From Brevundimonas fontaquae (GTDB taxonomy: Bacteria; Pseudomonadota; Alphaproteobacteria; Caulobacterales; Caulobacteraceae), in contig NZ_CP070968.1 in assembly GCF_017086445.1 (NCBI RefSeq), positions 1,054,001-1,118,000 of the forward strand: a stretch of 64,000 bases of DNA, written 5' to 3'. Shown in pieces: positions 33,578-43,440 of this stretch. The notes under the pieces are model-generated. The model made no database searches and was not told where the DNA came from. It was given only the letters and a program-made list of their open reading frames with translations. Position numbers and translations under genes: made by a program. How positions within the stretch are numbered: position 1 is the first letter of the stretch; every line of letters begins with the position of its first letter.

Positions 33578-34074
33578 GTCAGGGTCTCCCGGTAGACGCC
33601 CTCGATCTGGGCGGTCGTGACCGGCCCGAAGTACCGGCTGTCCAGGCTGGACGGCGTGTCGCCGAGCAGCAGGCGTTCGTTCGCGGCGAGCCTGCGGCAG
33701 CCCCGCCAGGCCGGGAGAGGCGCGCCGTTGCGGTCCCTGTCGTGGATCCGGACGGTGCGCATCGGGGCGATCATCCAACGGCCGTCCGAGCAGACGGAAT
33801 CGCCCCCCGTCGCCGCCACCCGTTTGATCAGGCGCACCTCGGGCGGCATGCCCTGACGCGCCAGATAGGGACGCACGACGGCTGGCTGGCGAATGGCGAC
33901 GACCGCGCCCCGCGAGATTTCGGCGGCTGCCGTGCGGACATAGACGCCCTTAGGCAGGCTCGGGCTTTCATTGATGAGCGCGAGGGCGGGCCGTTGTCCC
34001 GCGATCGCGCCGAACGCCAGGAGGCCGACGGCGGGCGCCACGGCGGCCGTGAGAAGACGACGGAAACGGGTCAT
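33571..34074 (-). CDS. traF: TraF-like S26 family signal peptidase (conjugal transfer)
   Basis: 167 residues with an N-terminal membrane helix (about 8-26). The S26 serine is in INESPSLPKGVYV, and a lysine follows in RLIKRVAATGGDSV, the Ser-Lys pair of the family; LLLGDTPSSLDSRYFGPV is the C-terminal conserved box. TraF of RP4-type systems processes the TrbC pilin, and a trbC gene is present further up. Overlaps trbI by four bases. Confidence 0.88.
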   Translation of the reverse strand: MTRFRRLLTAAVAPAVGLLAFGAIAGQRPALALINESPSLPKGVYVRTAAAEISRGAVVAIRQPAVVRPYLARQGMPPEVRLIKRVAATGGDSVCSDGRWMIAPMRTVRIHDRDRNGAPLPAWRGCRRLAANERLLLGDTPSSLDSRYFGPVTTAQIEGVYRETLTW

Positions 34075-35252
34075 CGGCGATAGGGCTCCAGAATGAGATC
34101 ACGGGTGATCATCACCCGGACCGGTGCGCCTGCCCGGACGCGGATGGACGGCTGGACCCCGAGCTCGCGGTCGATGAGCCGTCCCCCGACCTGGGAGGCC
34201 TCAATGGACGCGGCGCTCCCCGCACTGGCGGCGAACGACCGATCGTCTGATCCGCCCCGCGCCAGCTCGCCGAGGGTGGTGACGGCGCCGGCGAAGAGGG
34301 TCGCGACGCCGAGCGGCCAGAGACGCCGGTCCACCTCGCCGCGGACCCCGACGGCCCCTTGCGCATCGACGCCGGGCTCCTCCGAGAGGATCAGGCTCTT
34401 GCCGTTGGGAAGGATCAGCCGGTCCCAGACCAGAAAGGCCCGACGATCGCCATGGGCGCTCTCGCCTTCGTGGCGTCCGATCAGCCGCGTCCCCTGCGGG
34501 ACGACGAGATGACGTCCGGTGATGGAATCGAACACATTCTGGCTGACCGTGGCCACGACGGGACCGGGACGGGACGTGTCGACCGCCGTGAGCAGAACGC
34601 CCGGGATGACGGCTCCGGCCTTCAGCTCGTAGGGGGATACGGGCGCCAGCAGGCCGTGTGGACTGTAGATCGCCCCATAGTCCCGCATCGCGGGCGAGGG
34701 ACTCGGGTCTGATCGGCCGGCGGTCTGGACGGTTCCGCTTCCCGGGGCGCCGTCGAAGAAAAGCCCCGAGGCGGCTGCCTGGTCCGCCGGTCGCGGCGCG
34801 CGGGGAGCCGTGCTGTAGTGGGGCGCAGGCACGCGCGCGGGCTGTGGGGATGCGACGGTCTCTCTCGCCTCGGGCACCGCGCCCCGGCGCTCCGGCAGGG
34901 TGTCAGCCTGGGCGAGGCGATCATAGCTCGCCGGCTGGTCGGTCACGCGATCCGAAGGCCGGACGCTGCCTCGCGCCTCGCCTGCGCCGTCGGCGTCCGC
35001 CGCGTCACGAGCCTGGCGCGTCATCTGCGGCTGGACCACGAAGGCCCAGGCCAGAGATCCGGACACGAGCAGGGCCGCAACCAACACCGCCCCCTGGACG
35101 ACAGGCTTGCGGATGCGAACGGCCCCGGGACGCGGCGCCCGTCCCATCAAGGGCGGCGGCGGGGCCTTGGGAGCCGTGACGGGCGGCGGGGTCGCCGGTG
35201 TGTGCGTGTCGTGTTGAGTTCCAGCGGTTTCAGCGCTGTGAGGATCGGTCAT
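34071..35252 (-). CDS. trbI: Conjugal transfer protein TrbI (VirB10-like)
   Basis: 393 residues from the ATG at 35252 (MTDPHSAETAG). A Pro-rich cytoplasmic tail, one membrane helix (about 45-65), a Pro-rich periplasmic linker, and the VirB10 domain (LKAGAVIPGVLLTAVDTSRPGPVVATVSQNV...GTRLIGRHEGES) follow. In a type IV secretion system it bridges the two membranes. Here the VirB9 partner gene trbG is missing from its usual place between trbF and trbI. Confidence 0.9.
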   Translation of the reverse strand: MTDPHSAETAGTQHDTHTPATPPPVTAPKAPPPPLMGRAPRPGAVRIRKPVVQGAVLVAALLVSGSLAWAFVVQPQMTRQARDAADADGAGEARGSVRPSDRVTDQPASYDRLAQADTLPERRGAVPEARETVASPQPARVPAPHYSTAPRAPRPADQAAASGLFFDGAPGSGTVQTAGRSDPSPSPAMRDYGAIYSPHGLLAPVSPYELKAGAVIPGVLLTAVDTSRPGPVVATVSQNVFDSITGRHLVVPQGTRLIGRHEGESAHGDRRAFLVWDRLILPNGKSLILSEEPGVDAQGAVGVRGEVDRRLWPLGVATLFAGAVTTLGELARGGSDDRSFAASAGSAASIEASQVGGRLIDRELGVQPSIRVRAGAPVRVMITRDLILEPYRR

Positions 35253-35437
35253 CGGACGGCTCCCGTTAGGCGGCGGATATGGACGATCTGCGGTCGACGA
35301 TCCGCGAGACCGATCTGCGTGGGGAGCGCGGTCGGTTCCACGCCGCCGTCGGCCCCACGAAATATCGCGCAGCCGGAAAGCGCAAAGGCGAATGTGACCG
35401 TGACAACGGTCCCGATCAGGAAGCGTCGGGGGTCCAT
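35249..35437 (-). CDS. Small lipoprotein between trbF and trbI
   Basis: 62 residues; signal peptide with lipobox (FAFALSGC), then a short mature part ending RRLTGAVR. It occupies the position where trbG would be expected and overlaps trbI by four bases and trbF by 22. It could be a VirB7/TrbH-like lipoprotein or a remnant of trbG, of which the N-terminal lipobox survived; the sequence is too short to decide. Confidence 0.55.
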   Translation of the reverse strand: MDPRRFLIGTVVTVTFAFALSGCAIFRGADGGVEPTALPTQIGLADRRPQIVHIRRLTGAVR

Positions 35438-36105
35438 GAGACATCCTCGATCTTGAGGCCAAGGGGATTGCGCATCAGTTCCGCCTCGTTGCGCGGCGGC
35501 TGATGGGCGACGGTGATGAGGGCGCGCCAACGCTCGGCCCCGGCTTGCTGACCGTTGACGAAGCGGGTCTCTCGCCACTGCAGATCGAAGGTTCGCTCGC
35601 TGCGGCGGACCACATTGAGCACCTCGACATTGACCGCTTCCCGGCCGGCGTCGGCGAACGGGTCGTTGGCCTGGGCCCAGTCGTTCAGGAAGGCGGAGGC
35701 CTTGGGGGTCAGGAGGTCGTAGGCCCCCAGCCAGTTCTGACGGATCACGATCGGATCGATCGACTTGGACCGCACGTCCCGGATCCACTGAGCGAGCGCA
35801 TAGCCGGTCTGGGCCTCGGTCGGCTCATAGCGGCCGTCCAGGGCGGTGATCTTCTGGGTCTGTCCCCAGTCGGACACCTCGACGACGAAAGGCCGGACCA
35901 CGGCGCGATCGGCCTGGGCCCACCAGCCCGCGCCGAGGAAGGCCGCCAGGGCGAGATTGGCCAGGGCGATGCGGCGCCAGTTGCGCGCGTGGGCGATGGA
36001 AAGACCCATCCGGTCGTCCCAGACCTGACCAGCCCGCTGGTAGGGCGTGGCCTCGGGGGACGCGGTCAGGGCGCGTTTGGGTTTGAAAAAGGGATGCATG
36101 CTCAA
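35416..36105 (-). CDS. trbF: Conjugal transfer protein TrbF (VirB8-like)
   Basis: 229 residues. A short cytoplasmic part (YQRAGQVWDDRMGLSIAHARNWR), one membrane helix (about 46-64) and a periplasmic VirB8 domain (VVEVSDWGQTQKITAL...WIRDVRSKSIDPIVIRQNW...FDLQWRET). Full length for the family. ATG overlaps the trbL stop (36102-36105). Confidence 0.92.
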   Translation of the reverse strand: MSMHPFFKPKRALTASPEATPYQRAGQVWDDRMGLSIAHARNWRRIALANLALAAFLGAGWWAQADRAVVRPFVVEVSDWGQTQKITALDGRYEPTEAQTGYALAQWIRDVRSKSIDPIVIRQNWLGAYDLLTPKASAFLNDWAQANDPFADAGREAVNVEVLNVVRRSERTFDLQWRETRFVNGQQAGAERWRALITVAHQPPRNEAELMRNPLGLKIEDVSWTPDAS

Positions 36106-37469
36106 TCCTCGGGTCTGACGGTGGGTTTGAGGGCGCCGCTGTTCTCTCCGGCCGGCATCAGGGCGCGGGCTGAGTTGGCGATAAAGAAGGCCTGGAGAGC
36201 AGCGGATCGGCCGGCGGCGCGACCGCTGCCTGCACCCAGCGTTCTCTCCTCCGACAGGGAAGGCCGGGCGCGGCTCTCGGCGTCAGGCGCCGACTTGCCG
36301 AGGGACGGCGCCGCGGCCGACCGACCGGGCGACTCATCAGCGGACGACGTTGACGTTGACCGCGATGGCCCCGAGCCTGCTGGCGAAGAGCCGGACGCGC
36401 GGGAGAGGGGTGGAGGCGCCGCACCACCGCTGGAGCCCGGCGCGGGGCCTGGTGAAGGTCTCGGTCCGCCGCCCGGCGGAAAGCTCCCGGACGAGGGTCC
36501 GCTTCCTGATGAGCGCGCTGCGGAGGCCGCGCCTGCGGCGGCTCTGGACGACCCGCTGACGGCGGCGGCTCGCCCGGCCATGGCTCCGGCCCCCGCCACG
36601 CCGCCCGCCACGAGGGCGCCGGCGCCGGCAACAGCCAATCCGCTCGTCAGAGCTGCGCCCGCTCCCAAGGCCGGCCCGCCGGTCACAAGGGCCGAGGCGA
36701 GGTTCGGGATGAAGATGGCCAGCATGGCCAGCAGCAGGGCGGCGACCAGAATGGTCAGGGCCTCGTAGATGTCAGGATTGGCGGAGGGCTGGAGCTGGTC
36801 GAAAATCGTCCGTGCGCCCGAAACGACGATGGCCAGCGCCAACACCTTGAGCCCGGAGGAGACGACGTAGCCGAGCGGCCTCTCAGCCAGAAAGGCGGTC
36901 TTGTTCCAGATGCCGAACGGCAGGAGCACGAAGCCGCCCAGGGTGACGATCTTGAACTCCAGCAGAGAGACGATGATCTGCAGGGCGAGTATGGCGAAGG
37001 CCAGCATGATGCCGATCATCGCCAGGCCGAGGATGAGGGCGTCGGCCATATTCCCCATGACGTCGAGCGGGTTCTCGACCGGCGCGGGTGTCTCGCCCAG
37101 CGCCTTCACGATCTCCCAGCCCTGCTGGAGGATGGCCCCCGGATTGAGAAACTCCGCGCGCGACAGGGAGCCTCCGCCGGCGGTGAGGCCGAGCTCGAGG
37201 AAGCCGGCGTAGATCGTCTCCGACAGGGCCTGCCAATCATTGATGAGCCAGGCGAAGGCGCCGATCAGCAGCACCTTGCCGAAACCGGCGGCGAGGATTT
37301 CCCGGTTGGGGGAGAGCGCCCACTGGATGCCCGTCAGCGCCACCACGAGCGCGATCAGCAGTCCGAAGACGCCGTTGACCGAGCTGGACAGGGCGTCAAA
37401 GCCGGCGGTGACGGTGTTGGAAAACACCACCATCAGCTCGTTCGGGGTCTCCATTCCGGGGCCGGCCAT
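36102..37469 (-). CDS. trbL: Conjugal transfer protein TrbL (VirB6-like)
   Basis: 455 residues from the ATG at 37469, with AGGAG seven bases upstream. Five or six membrane helices occupy about 20-265 (GVFGLLIALVVALTGIQWAL, LLIGAFAWLIN, ILGLAMIGIMLAFAIL, LVAALLLAMLAIFI), followed by a low-complexity Ala/Gly/Ser/Pro tail of about 170 residues, normal for TrbL. It forms part of the inner-membrane channel. Lies 11 bases after the trbJ remnant. Confidence 0.92.
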   Translation of the reverse strand: MAGPGMETPNELMVVFSNTVTAGFDALSSSVNGVFGLLIALVVALTGIQWALSPNREILAAGFGKVLLIGAFAWLINDWQALSETIYAGFLELGLTAGGGSLSRAEFLNPGAILQQGWEIVKALGETPAPVENPLDVMGNMADALILGLAMIGIMLAFAILALQIIVSLLEFKIVTLGGFVLLPFGIWNKTAFLAERPLGYVVSSGLKVLALAIVVSGARTIFDQLQPSANPDIYEALTILVAALLLAMLAIFIPNLASALVTGGPALGAGAALTSGLAVAGAGALVAGGVAGAGAMAGRAAAVSGSSRAAAGAASAARSSGSGPSSGSFPPGGGPRPSPGPAPGSSGGAAPPPLSRASGSSPAGSGPSRSTSTSSADESPGRSAAAPSLGKSAPDAESRARPSLSEERTLGAGSGRAAGRSAALQAFFIANSARALMPAGENSGALKPTVRPED

Positions 37470-37480
37470 GACCGCTCTCC

Positions 37481-37936
37481 TCAGTCCCGAGCGTGGGGCA
37501 AGGGGTTGAAGGACGGGGCGGCCGGGGTGGAGGATCCGCCCTCCCAAAAGCGGCGCCGCGCCTCGATCGCGGCCTCCCGGTCGGCGGCCTGACGCGCCGC
37601 GCCCTCGGCCATCAGCCGGGACTGCGCCAGAAGCAGGGTCCGCATGCTGGCCAGATCCTCCGCGAGGACGGACAACATCTGGGTCGAAGACTGGATCGCG
37701 GCCGTCTCGCCCTCCGCCGCCTCGCTGGCGGCCATAGCGCCCCGGAGACGCCCGTCCCGACTCCGGGCCAGCCGCTCCAGCTCGGCCGCCGTCCGCGCCA
37801 GATCCTCGGCGGTCCGTCGGGCGGTCGTGGAGCGCTCGGCGCCGAGCGCCGTGAGATCCGAGAGAGACAGGTCGTCTGGATACAGATCGGCGAACTGCCG
37901 CTGGACCCCGTCGAGGGTCGATGCCGTGCCCCTGAG
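37481..37936 (-). pseudogene. trbJ: trbJ remnant (3' part only)
   Basis: About 150 C-terminal residues of TrbJ remain, from LRGTASTLDGVQRQFADLYP to FNPLPHARD, mostly coiled-coil helix (RTAEDLARTAAELERLARSR). The N-terminal 90-100 residues with the signal peptide and the start codon are gone: at about 37932-37937 the frame runs directly into trbE, in a different phase. It cannot give a normal TrbJ (a VirB5-like pilus tip protein). Confidence 0.85.
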
Positions 37937-39288
37937 CCGGTCGGCCCCACGACCATGGCGTGGCCAACGTCGCCGACATGCAGGGAGAGCCGGAAAGGCG
38001 TGGACCCGCTGGTCCGCGCGACCGCCAAAGGCGGCCCTTGCAGACGCGGGTCTGCGGTCGGCCCGGCCCAGACGGCGGAGACCGGAAGAAGGTCGGCGAG
38101 GTTCAGGGTGGAGACCAGCGGCCGGCGGACGTCCGCATAGGGCTCGCCCGGCAGGGAGCCGAGCCAGGCCTCGACCGCATTCAGATCTTCGGTCCGGGCG
38201 ACGAAGCCCTGGGCGTTCAGCGTCGCCTCGATCGCCCGCGCCTGCTCCGCCGCCCGGTCGGGGTCGCGCGCCGTCACCGTGATCGTCGTGGTCAGATAGC
38301 CATAGGCGCAGGCATCCGAGCCGAGCGCCTCCAGGGCGCCGTCGCACTCGTCAGTCTTGGCGGCCGCGTCCGTGTCGAGGAGCGGAACTTCCTCCTTGGT
38401 GATCGCCTCGCGCAACAGGACGCCGACGCCCTTGCGCTTGGCGAACCACCTCTTGCGCAGCTTGACCAGCTCGACCTCGGCGTCCGCCTTGTCGAGGCCG
38501 ATCCAGCGGGCGCTCCAGCGATAGGGAAACGGCAGAGCGCCGAGGGCGTCGAGCAGCCCCGGCCGCGTGCTCGCCGGGAGACCACGCACCGAGACCACCT
38601 TGAGTGTCCGGCCGTCGAGCGTGGGCGCCACGCCGCCCAGAAGGGGTGCATCGGCCAGCCAGGCGTCGAGGAACATCGGCGTAGCGGGCAGTTCGAGGCG
38701 GACGGTTCGGGGAGAGACGCAGTCATGGAGCCAGGTCAGGATCTCCGCATCGTCCAGCATGGCGACTTCCGGAAGGGCGTCGGCCAGAAGATCGACGATC
38801 TGTGCGGTCTCGCGCGTGAAGGCGTCCAGCGCGTTGCGCCAGTCGCGGCTCGCCGGGTCGGCTCCGTCGAACAGGACCCGCTCCATCCGGCGGGTCTGAT
38901 CCGCTGGCGGCAGCCAGGTCAATGCGGCCCGGTAATCGGTCTCGTAAGCCGGCTCGCTGGTCTCGAAGAGGGTGCGGCGCTCGGCGTCGATCAGCCAGGC
39001 GGCGGCGATCTCGAACTCGCTCTTCGGATAGGCCTGGGCGGGACGACGACGCGCCTCCACATGCAGACACCACCCGCTGCCAAGACGTTTGAGGGCGTTG
39101 TTGAGCCGCGCCCGGACCGACATCAGCTCCAGATCCGAGGCCGACTCGAGGTCGGGCCCCCGGAAACTCAGGCCGCAGGTGAAGGACCCGTCCTTGTTCA
39201 GCACGACCCCCGGCGCGACCATGGCCGCCCAGGGCAGATGATCGGCGAGGAGCGCGGGTCGCCTACGATGTTCATCCAGAAAGCGCAT
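37932..39288 (-). pseudogene. trbE: trbE remnant (5' part, cut inside the Walker A motif)
   Basis: About 452 residues of the VirB4-type ATPase TrbE remain from the ATG at 39288. They end at GHAMVVGPTGSG, where a lysine (GPTGSGK) should follow; instead the sequence joins trbJ. Roughly 360 residues with the catalytic ATPase are missing. The frame stays open to 37612, adding about 107 unrelated residues. The junction bases GGCTCAGGG would fit both parent genes, suggesting recombination at a short identity. Without this ATPase the secretion system cannot work. Confidence 0.88.
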
Positions 39289-39296
39289 GATCAGTC

Positions 39297-39575
39297 TCAC
39301 GCATCGAGATGGCCGGGCAGGGCCAGGTGGCGGCGAAGCACGTCGAAGAACCGCTTGTCGGCCCGCGCGGCGTAGAGGCCGATGGCGTGGGCGACCGCCC
39401 ACCACAGCAGACCGAGCCACCAGATCCGCAAAGCCAGCCCCAGCACCACTGCGACGGTGCCCATCAGGATGGCGTAGTCCCGTGGCATGCCCGCCAGGGT
39501 CACGGGCTCCGTCAGGGCGCCGGCGACCGGCAGATCCCAACCGGCCGGACGGTGATCGGACAGCGCGTCGGGCAT
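39297..39575 (-). CDS. trbD: Conjugal transfer protein TrbD (VirB3-like)
   Basis: 92 residues; two adjacent membrane helices (about 34-60, AILMGTVAVVLGLALRIWWLGLLWWAVAHAIG) then KRFFDVLRRH, the C-terminal VirB3 box. Overlaps the end of trbC by one base and precedes the cut trbE by eight. Confidence 0.9.
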   Translation of the reverse strand: MPDALSDHRPAGWDLPVAGALTEPVTLAGMPRDYAILMGTVAVVLGLALRIWWLGLLWWAVAHAIGLYAARADKRFFDVLRRHLALPGHLDA

Positions 39576-39895
39576 CAGCCGATCTCCGCTCCGCCGGCGA
39601 ATCCGAAGAACTGCAGGAAGAAGGTCGAGGCGGCGAAGGCGATCGACAGGCCGAACAGGATGCCCAGCCCCCGCCGCATGGACGAGCCGTTCTCGCTCAT
39701 GGCCACGCCGGCTCCGAAGAGCACCACCGCCACGACGGCGGCGGCCTGGACCACCGGGCCGGTGATGGATTCCACGATCTGCTGAAGCGGGCCTTCCCAA
39801 GGCATCCCGGATCCGCCCGCAATAGCTTGGCCAGCGATGAGAAGGCCGCAAGTCACCGTCGCGGCCGACAGGCCGCGTTGAAGTAAACGCGTCAT
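39575..39895 (-). CDS. trbC: Conjugal transfer pilin TrbC (VirB2-like)
   Basis: 106 residues from the ATG at 39895. Signal peptide ending near AGQAIAGG, then two hydrophobic helices (PVVQAAAVVAVVLFGAGVAM and GLGILFGLSIAFAASTFFLQFF) flanking a short positively charged turn, the VirB2/TrbC pilin plan. It is now the first gene of the cluster; trbB (VirB11 ATPase), which usually precedes it, is not present. Confidence 0.9.
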   Translation of the reverse strand: MTRLLQRGLSAATVTCGLLIAGQAIAGGSGMPWEGPLQQIVESITGPVVQAAAVVAVVLFGAGVAMSENGSSMRRGLGILFGLSIAFAASTFFLQFFGFAGGAEIG

Positions 39896-40254
39896 GGTTT
39901 GAGTTCCTGAAGCCGATGCGCGATGGTTTGCGCTGACGGTCATAAGGAAGTCAAAGTATCCACAGACCGTCAACGCGTCCTGTGAATATATTATCCGAGT
40001 GATAGAAGTTGGATCGCGGGCGATTCGAATTTCATAGTCGGACTATGTATTCCGACTTGCAGGCGACTTGCATGTAACAGCGCTGTTTGCCTGCCAAGCA
40101 AGGGTTTCGACCGATTCCGCCAGACTATCGCCTGGGTTTCCGGGCGATGCTGCGGCAATATTTGACCGGGTGTCAGCCGGTCAGCAGGGTCTCCGGCGCC
40201 TGCAGAATATTGACGCCAAGACCGATCAGCCTCTTCCGCGACCCCTCAGCTCAC
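39896..40254. other. Intergenic region upstream of trbC
   Basis: 359 bases without a supported gene, AT-richer than its surroundings. Two palindromes are seen: CATAGTC-G-GACTATG (40033-40047) and AACAGCGCTGTT (40076-40087), possible operators for the trb operon. The stretch is where trbB and the rest of the transfer genes would be expected, so it marks another deletion edge, next to the 3' end of the STAND gene. Confidence 0.45.
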
Positions 40255-43200
40255 TCACGACGTGAGCTGAATCTCGCGAAAGATCTCGCCTTGCTGCAGC
40301 GCGGCGCTGCGGCGATCACCGAGATCTACCAACTGATCCAGGATCTGGAGCAGCTTGAGCGCTAGGTCTTGAGACAACGGTGCCGCCCGCTCCGAGAAGA
40401 TCTGCACCAGACCGGCAATCCTCGCGGCAAGGGTGGTCCCATGCCAGCCCGGCAGTTCCTCGCCATTGCCGAGCCTAAGGACGGCCAGCGTCAGGTCGGC
40501 GAAATGCTCCGGCGGGTAGTGATCCCTGGCGCGTTCGCACAGGGTCAGGAACTGGGTCATCACGAAGGGAGACCAGCCTGCCGCCGCTACGAATTTCGCG
40601 ACGTGGCACAGCACCAGCCCGACATCTCGCCAATCCCCGTTGACGAACCGGGCGGCTCCGCCAGCGAGGTCATCGATCTGGACGAACAACAAAGCTTTCA
40701 CCAGCGCGGGTTGGTCGAACCCGTGGAGTTCTCCCGCGCGGTAGCTGGTTCGAGAGAAGACGGAATCCTTCAGCAGCCGATCAAGACAGACATCGAGAAC
40801 CTCCATCACGTGTGCGGGCGGCAAGGGGGCGTCGAAGACAAGGACCGCGACGCAAGTATTACCGTCGATGATCCGCCGGATGAGCGTATCGAGGTCCGCG
40901 CCTTCGGAAAGCTGATCGACTGCCCAGTCTTCGAGCGCCAGATAGCCGGAGCCGAGTGCCTTGGGTCCCTGCAATCCGCGCGACCAGAGATATTCGCGCT
41001 CACCGCCCCAGAAGGTCTGACGTCCCCACGGGAAATCCAGGACGATCGGGATCGGCGTGCCCGGCGTTTCGTAGTCGAGGGTGTGCAGCTGTCGCCACGC
41101 GGTGATGGCGTGGTTCGACAATTCGGTCAGGAGCCGGATCGCCTCATCTGGCGCGTGCTGGAATAGGGCAAGATAGGGCTGCCTCATTGGAGAGGCCGGG
41201 AAGAAGTTCTTCATACCCCGGTCGAGGGCGAGACTCTTCCAATCATGGTACGAAAAGGATCGGGAGCCGAGCGACATGCCCAGCCCGTCAGCCACCCTCT
41301 GCTGATCGACGGTCCGTTCCGCTTCGGGAATGGCCAGCGCTTCTTGGCGTCGCTGGGCAGCGCGTTCATTCTCCCGAAACTCACGCTCCTGCTGATCGGC
41401 TGGCAGCTCCTCCCTCAGATGCTTCAGGGTCACTTCAACAAGGAGCGATCCATGTGTTTCGGCCAGGATGGGCGAAAAGGCGACCACTTCCTCGAACTCA
41501 GGCTCATCGATGTCTTCGGACGCGACAAGCGCGCTCAGATAGGCGGTGGCGTGATCGGAATAGGAGCGGGCGGCACGCAGGATGAGGGTGACATACGCGG
41601 TCCGGCGAGAGCCGCCGTCCTGTCGCCGGCGCCATCTCGAGATGCTGTCGTCAGAGCCGTCTCCCAAACTGGAAAGCCACCGACCGACCACGGTGAGCAG
41701 GCCGTCGGAAACAGGGTTCTTCATGTCAGCGAACATGTTCTGCCAGACGGTGAAGACGGCCGTGACCTGGGGCTGTAGCCGGATCGGAACCCGGTCGATC
41801 CGCTCGACCAAGAACCAGATCAGGCGGGCCCAGCTCTCAACATCCGACGGCCAACCCAGGGAGTCCGCCATCCGGATCCGGGTCTCCGGGGGCAGGTCGC
41901 CGCCGATGACGACGGGGTTCGGCGTGGTTCTCTCGGCCTGGAACCAAACCAACGCCTTGTAGAGCCACGCGCCCTCATTCACGAAGACCACATCCTCGTA
42001 GGCTTTCGCTTCGTTCGGAAAGACCGTCGAGCCGATTGGGCCTAGGAGCCAAGCCCTGACCCACTGACTGCGGATCGGCTGGGTCGAAAGGTTCTCAAGG
42101 GTGGCCACCCACTGTTCTGACGGGAACAGGGATTGGGAGAAGAGCTCCACGATCCGCGCAAACGCCGGCGGCTGGCCTGCCTCGACCAGTTCATCCGGCC
42201 AGTCATCAGCGCGATCGACGAGGGTCTGGAAGAAGGCCCATTCGAAGAAGATGTCATGGGCGAAGCGCAGGGAGACGCCCGGAACGACGAACTGGAGGAT
42301 TCCGTCGGAAACGAGATCAGGGATTTGCTCAACGGTGCTGGTCTGCAGTCCGGCGATCGCGATCGGCTTGCTGAGCGCCCGGGCCCGCCTGCGTCCCAGA
42401 TCAACGATCGCGCGTTGGCGAAGAAGAGCGTCCTTGCCGTCCGCGGCGTACCCGCCGTTGAGCCACCAGTTCCGGATCAGATCCACCTCGGAATGGAGCA
42501 CGGTCGCGTCGCCGCCCGCCGTGCTGGCCTGTTGCAGGATCTTGGCGAAGAACGGACGTCTGGCGATTTCCCGAACAGCCCCTTTCGAGGTCAGGACCGG
42601 TTGCAGAGAGGGGATGTCCGAGGCCAGCGCCGCCGCTTCGGGATCGTCTAGCTCAGGCGCCTCGAGTGTCTGGACGCCGAGCGTCGACAAAGCGCTGCCC
42701 AGCCAGTTGCGCAAGGGGCCGATCCCGGTGTCGCGCAGCGTCATCACGATGCGCCAGTCTTTCAACCCCTCCACCGTCCCGACGGCCCGGACGACGTCGA
42801 GCACGACCCCCCGATGCTCCTTCTCAATCCGGTCCACACCGTCAATAAACAGCGTCGGGGTGCCGACGGAGCCGACTTCAGCCATCAGGTCGTCGAGCGA
42901 TGCCGCGGTCAGGCCGTTGGCGGCGGCGAAGGACGCCCAGCTGGTCCCGGACAGACGGTCATGTTTCAGGAAAAGAACCGGCCCTTGCGCGAGCGCGTCC
43001 TCGATCTCCATCCTCAGGAGCACGGATTTGCCACTGCCCGGCAGGCCGGTGATCTGGACCAGTCGACCCGCGGCCATCTTTTCAATCAGCGCTTTGCGCA
43101 AGGCGGCGCGTGGCACGGTGACGCCGCTCACATCCTTTTCGATGTCGGAGACCCAGGCCTGCGAGAGTTCGGACAGTCTCAGCAGATCGGGTCTAAGGCC

Positions 43201-43440
43201 GCCCAACCCCCGGAGGGGCGCGACCGCCTTGACCTCCCTGAGCAGTCTCGGTCGGTCGAACACGCCGGCGGCCTTGGCCGCAAGGCCGCCCATATGGCAC
43301 AGCCGCGACAAAAGGAGGGAAGCCTGACCCGCCGCCTCATCCGTCAAAGCTTGTGCAGCGCGCGCGACGCCGTCCGAACGCGCGCGAGACGCCGACGACT
43401 GGAAATCGAACTCGATCAGCGCGAAGTGGCTGATAAGCCG
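40255..43440 (-). pseudogene. STAND-type ATPase, 3' part of a gene split by an insertion
   Basis: About 1,060 codons. A TTG at 43347 opens a 1,030-residue frame, but coding sequence in the same frame runs upstream to about 43440 (HRLISHFALIEFDFQSSAS) without any start codon. The ATPase core has Walker A GLPGSGKS, Walker B LFIDGVDR, a sensor block IVMTLRDTG and a winged-helix-like region (FVVPGVSLRFAHDIFFEWAFF); a long helical sensor part follows. The missing N-terminal effector part is found 2.45 kb away at 45889-46224 on the same strand. Large STAND proteins with an N-terminal nuclease-like domain act as antiviral sensors (Avs-like); that role is inferred here. Confidence 0.75.

Noticed and set aside
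37960..39375. 471-codon forward frame opposite trbE
   Set aside because: Antisense to a recognisable TrbE sequence and without known domain; GC-related shadow.
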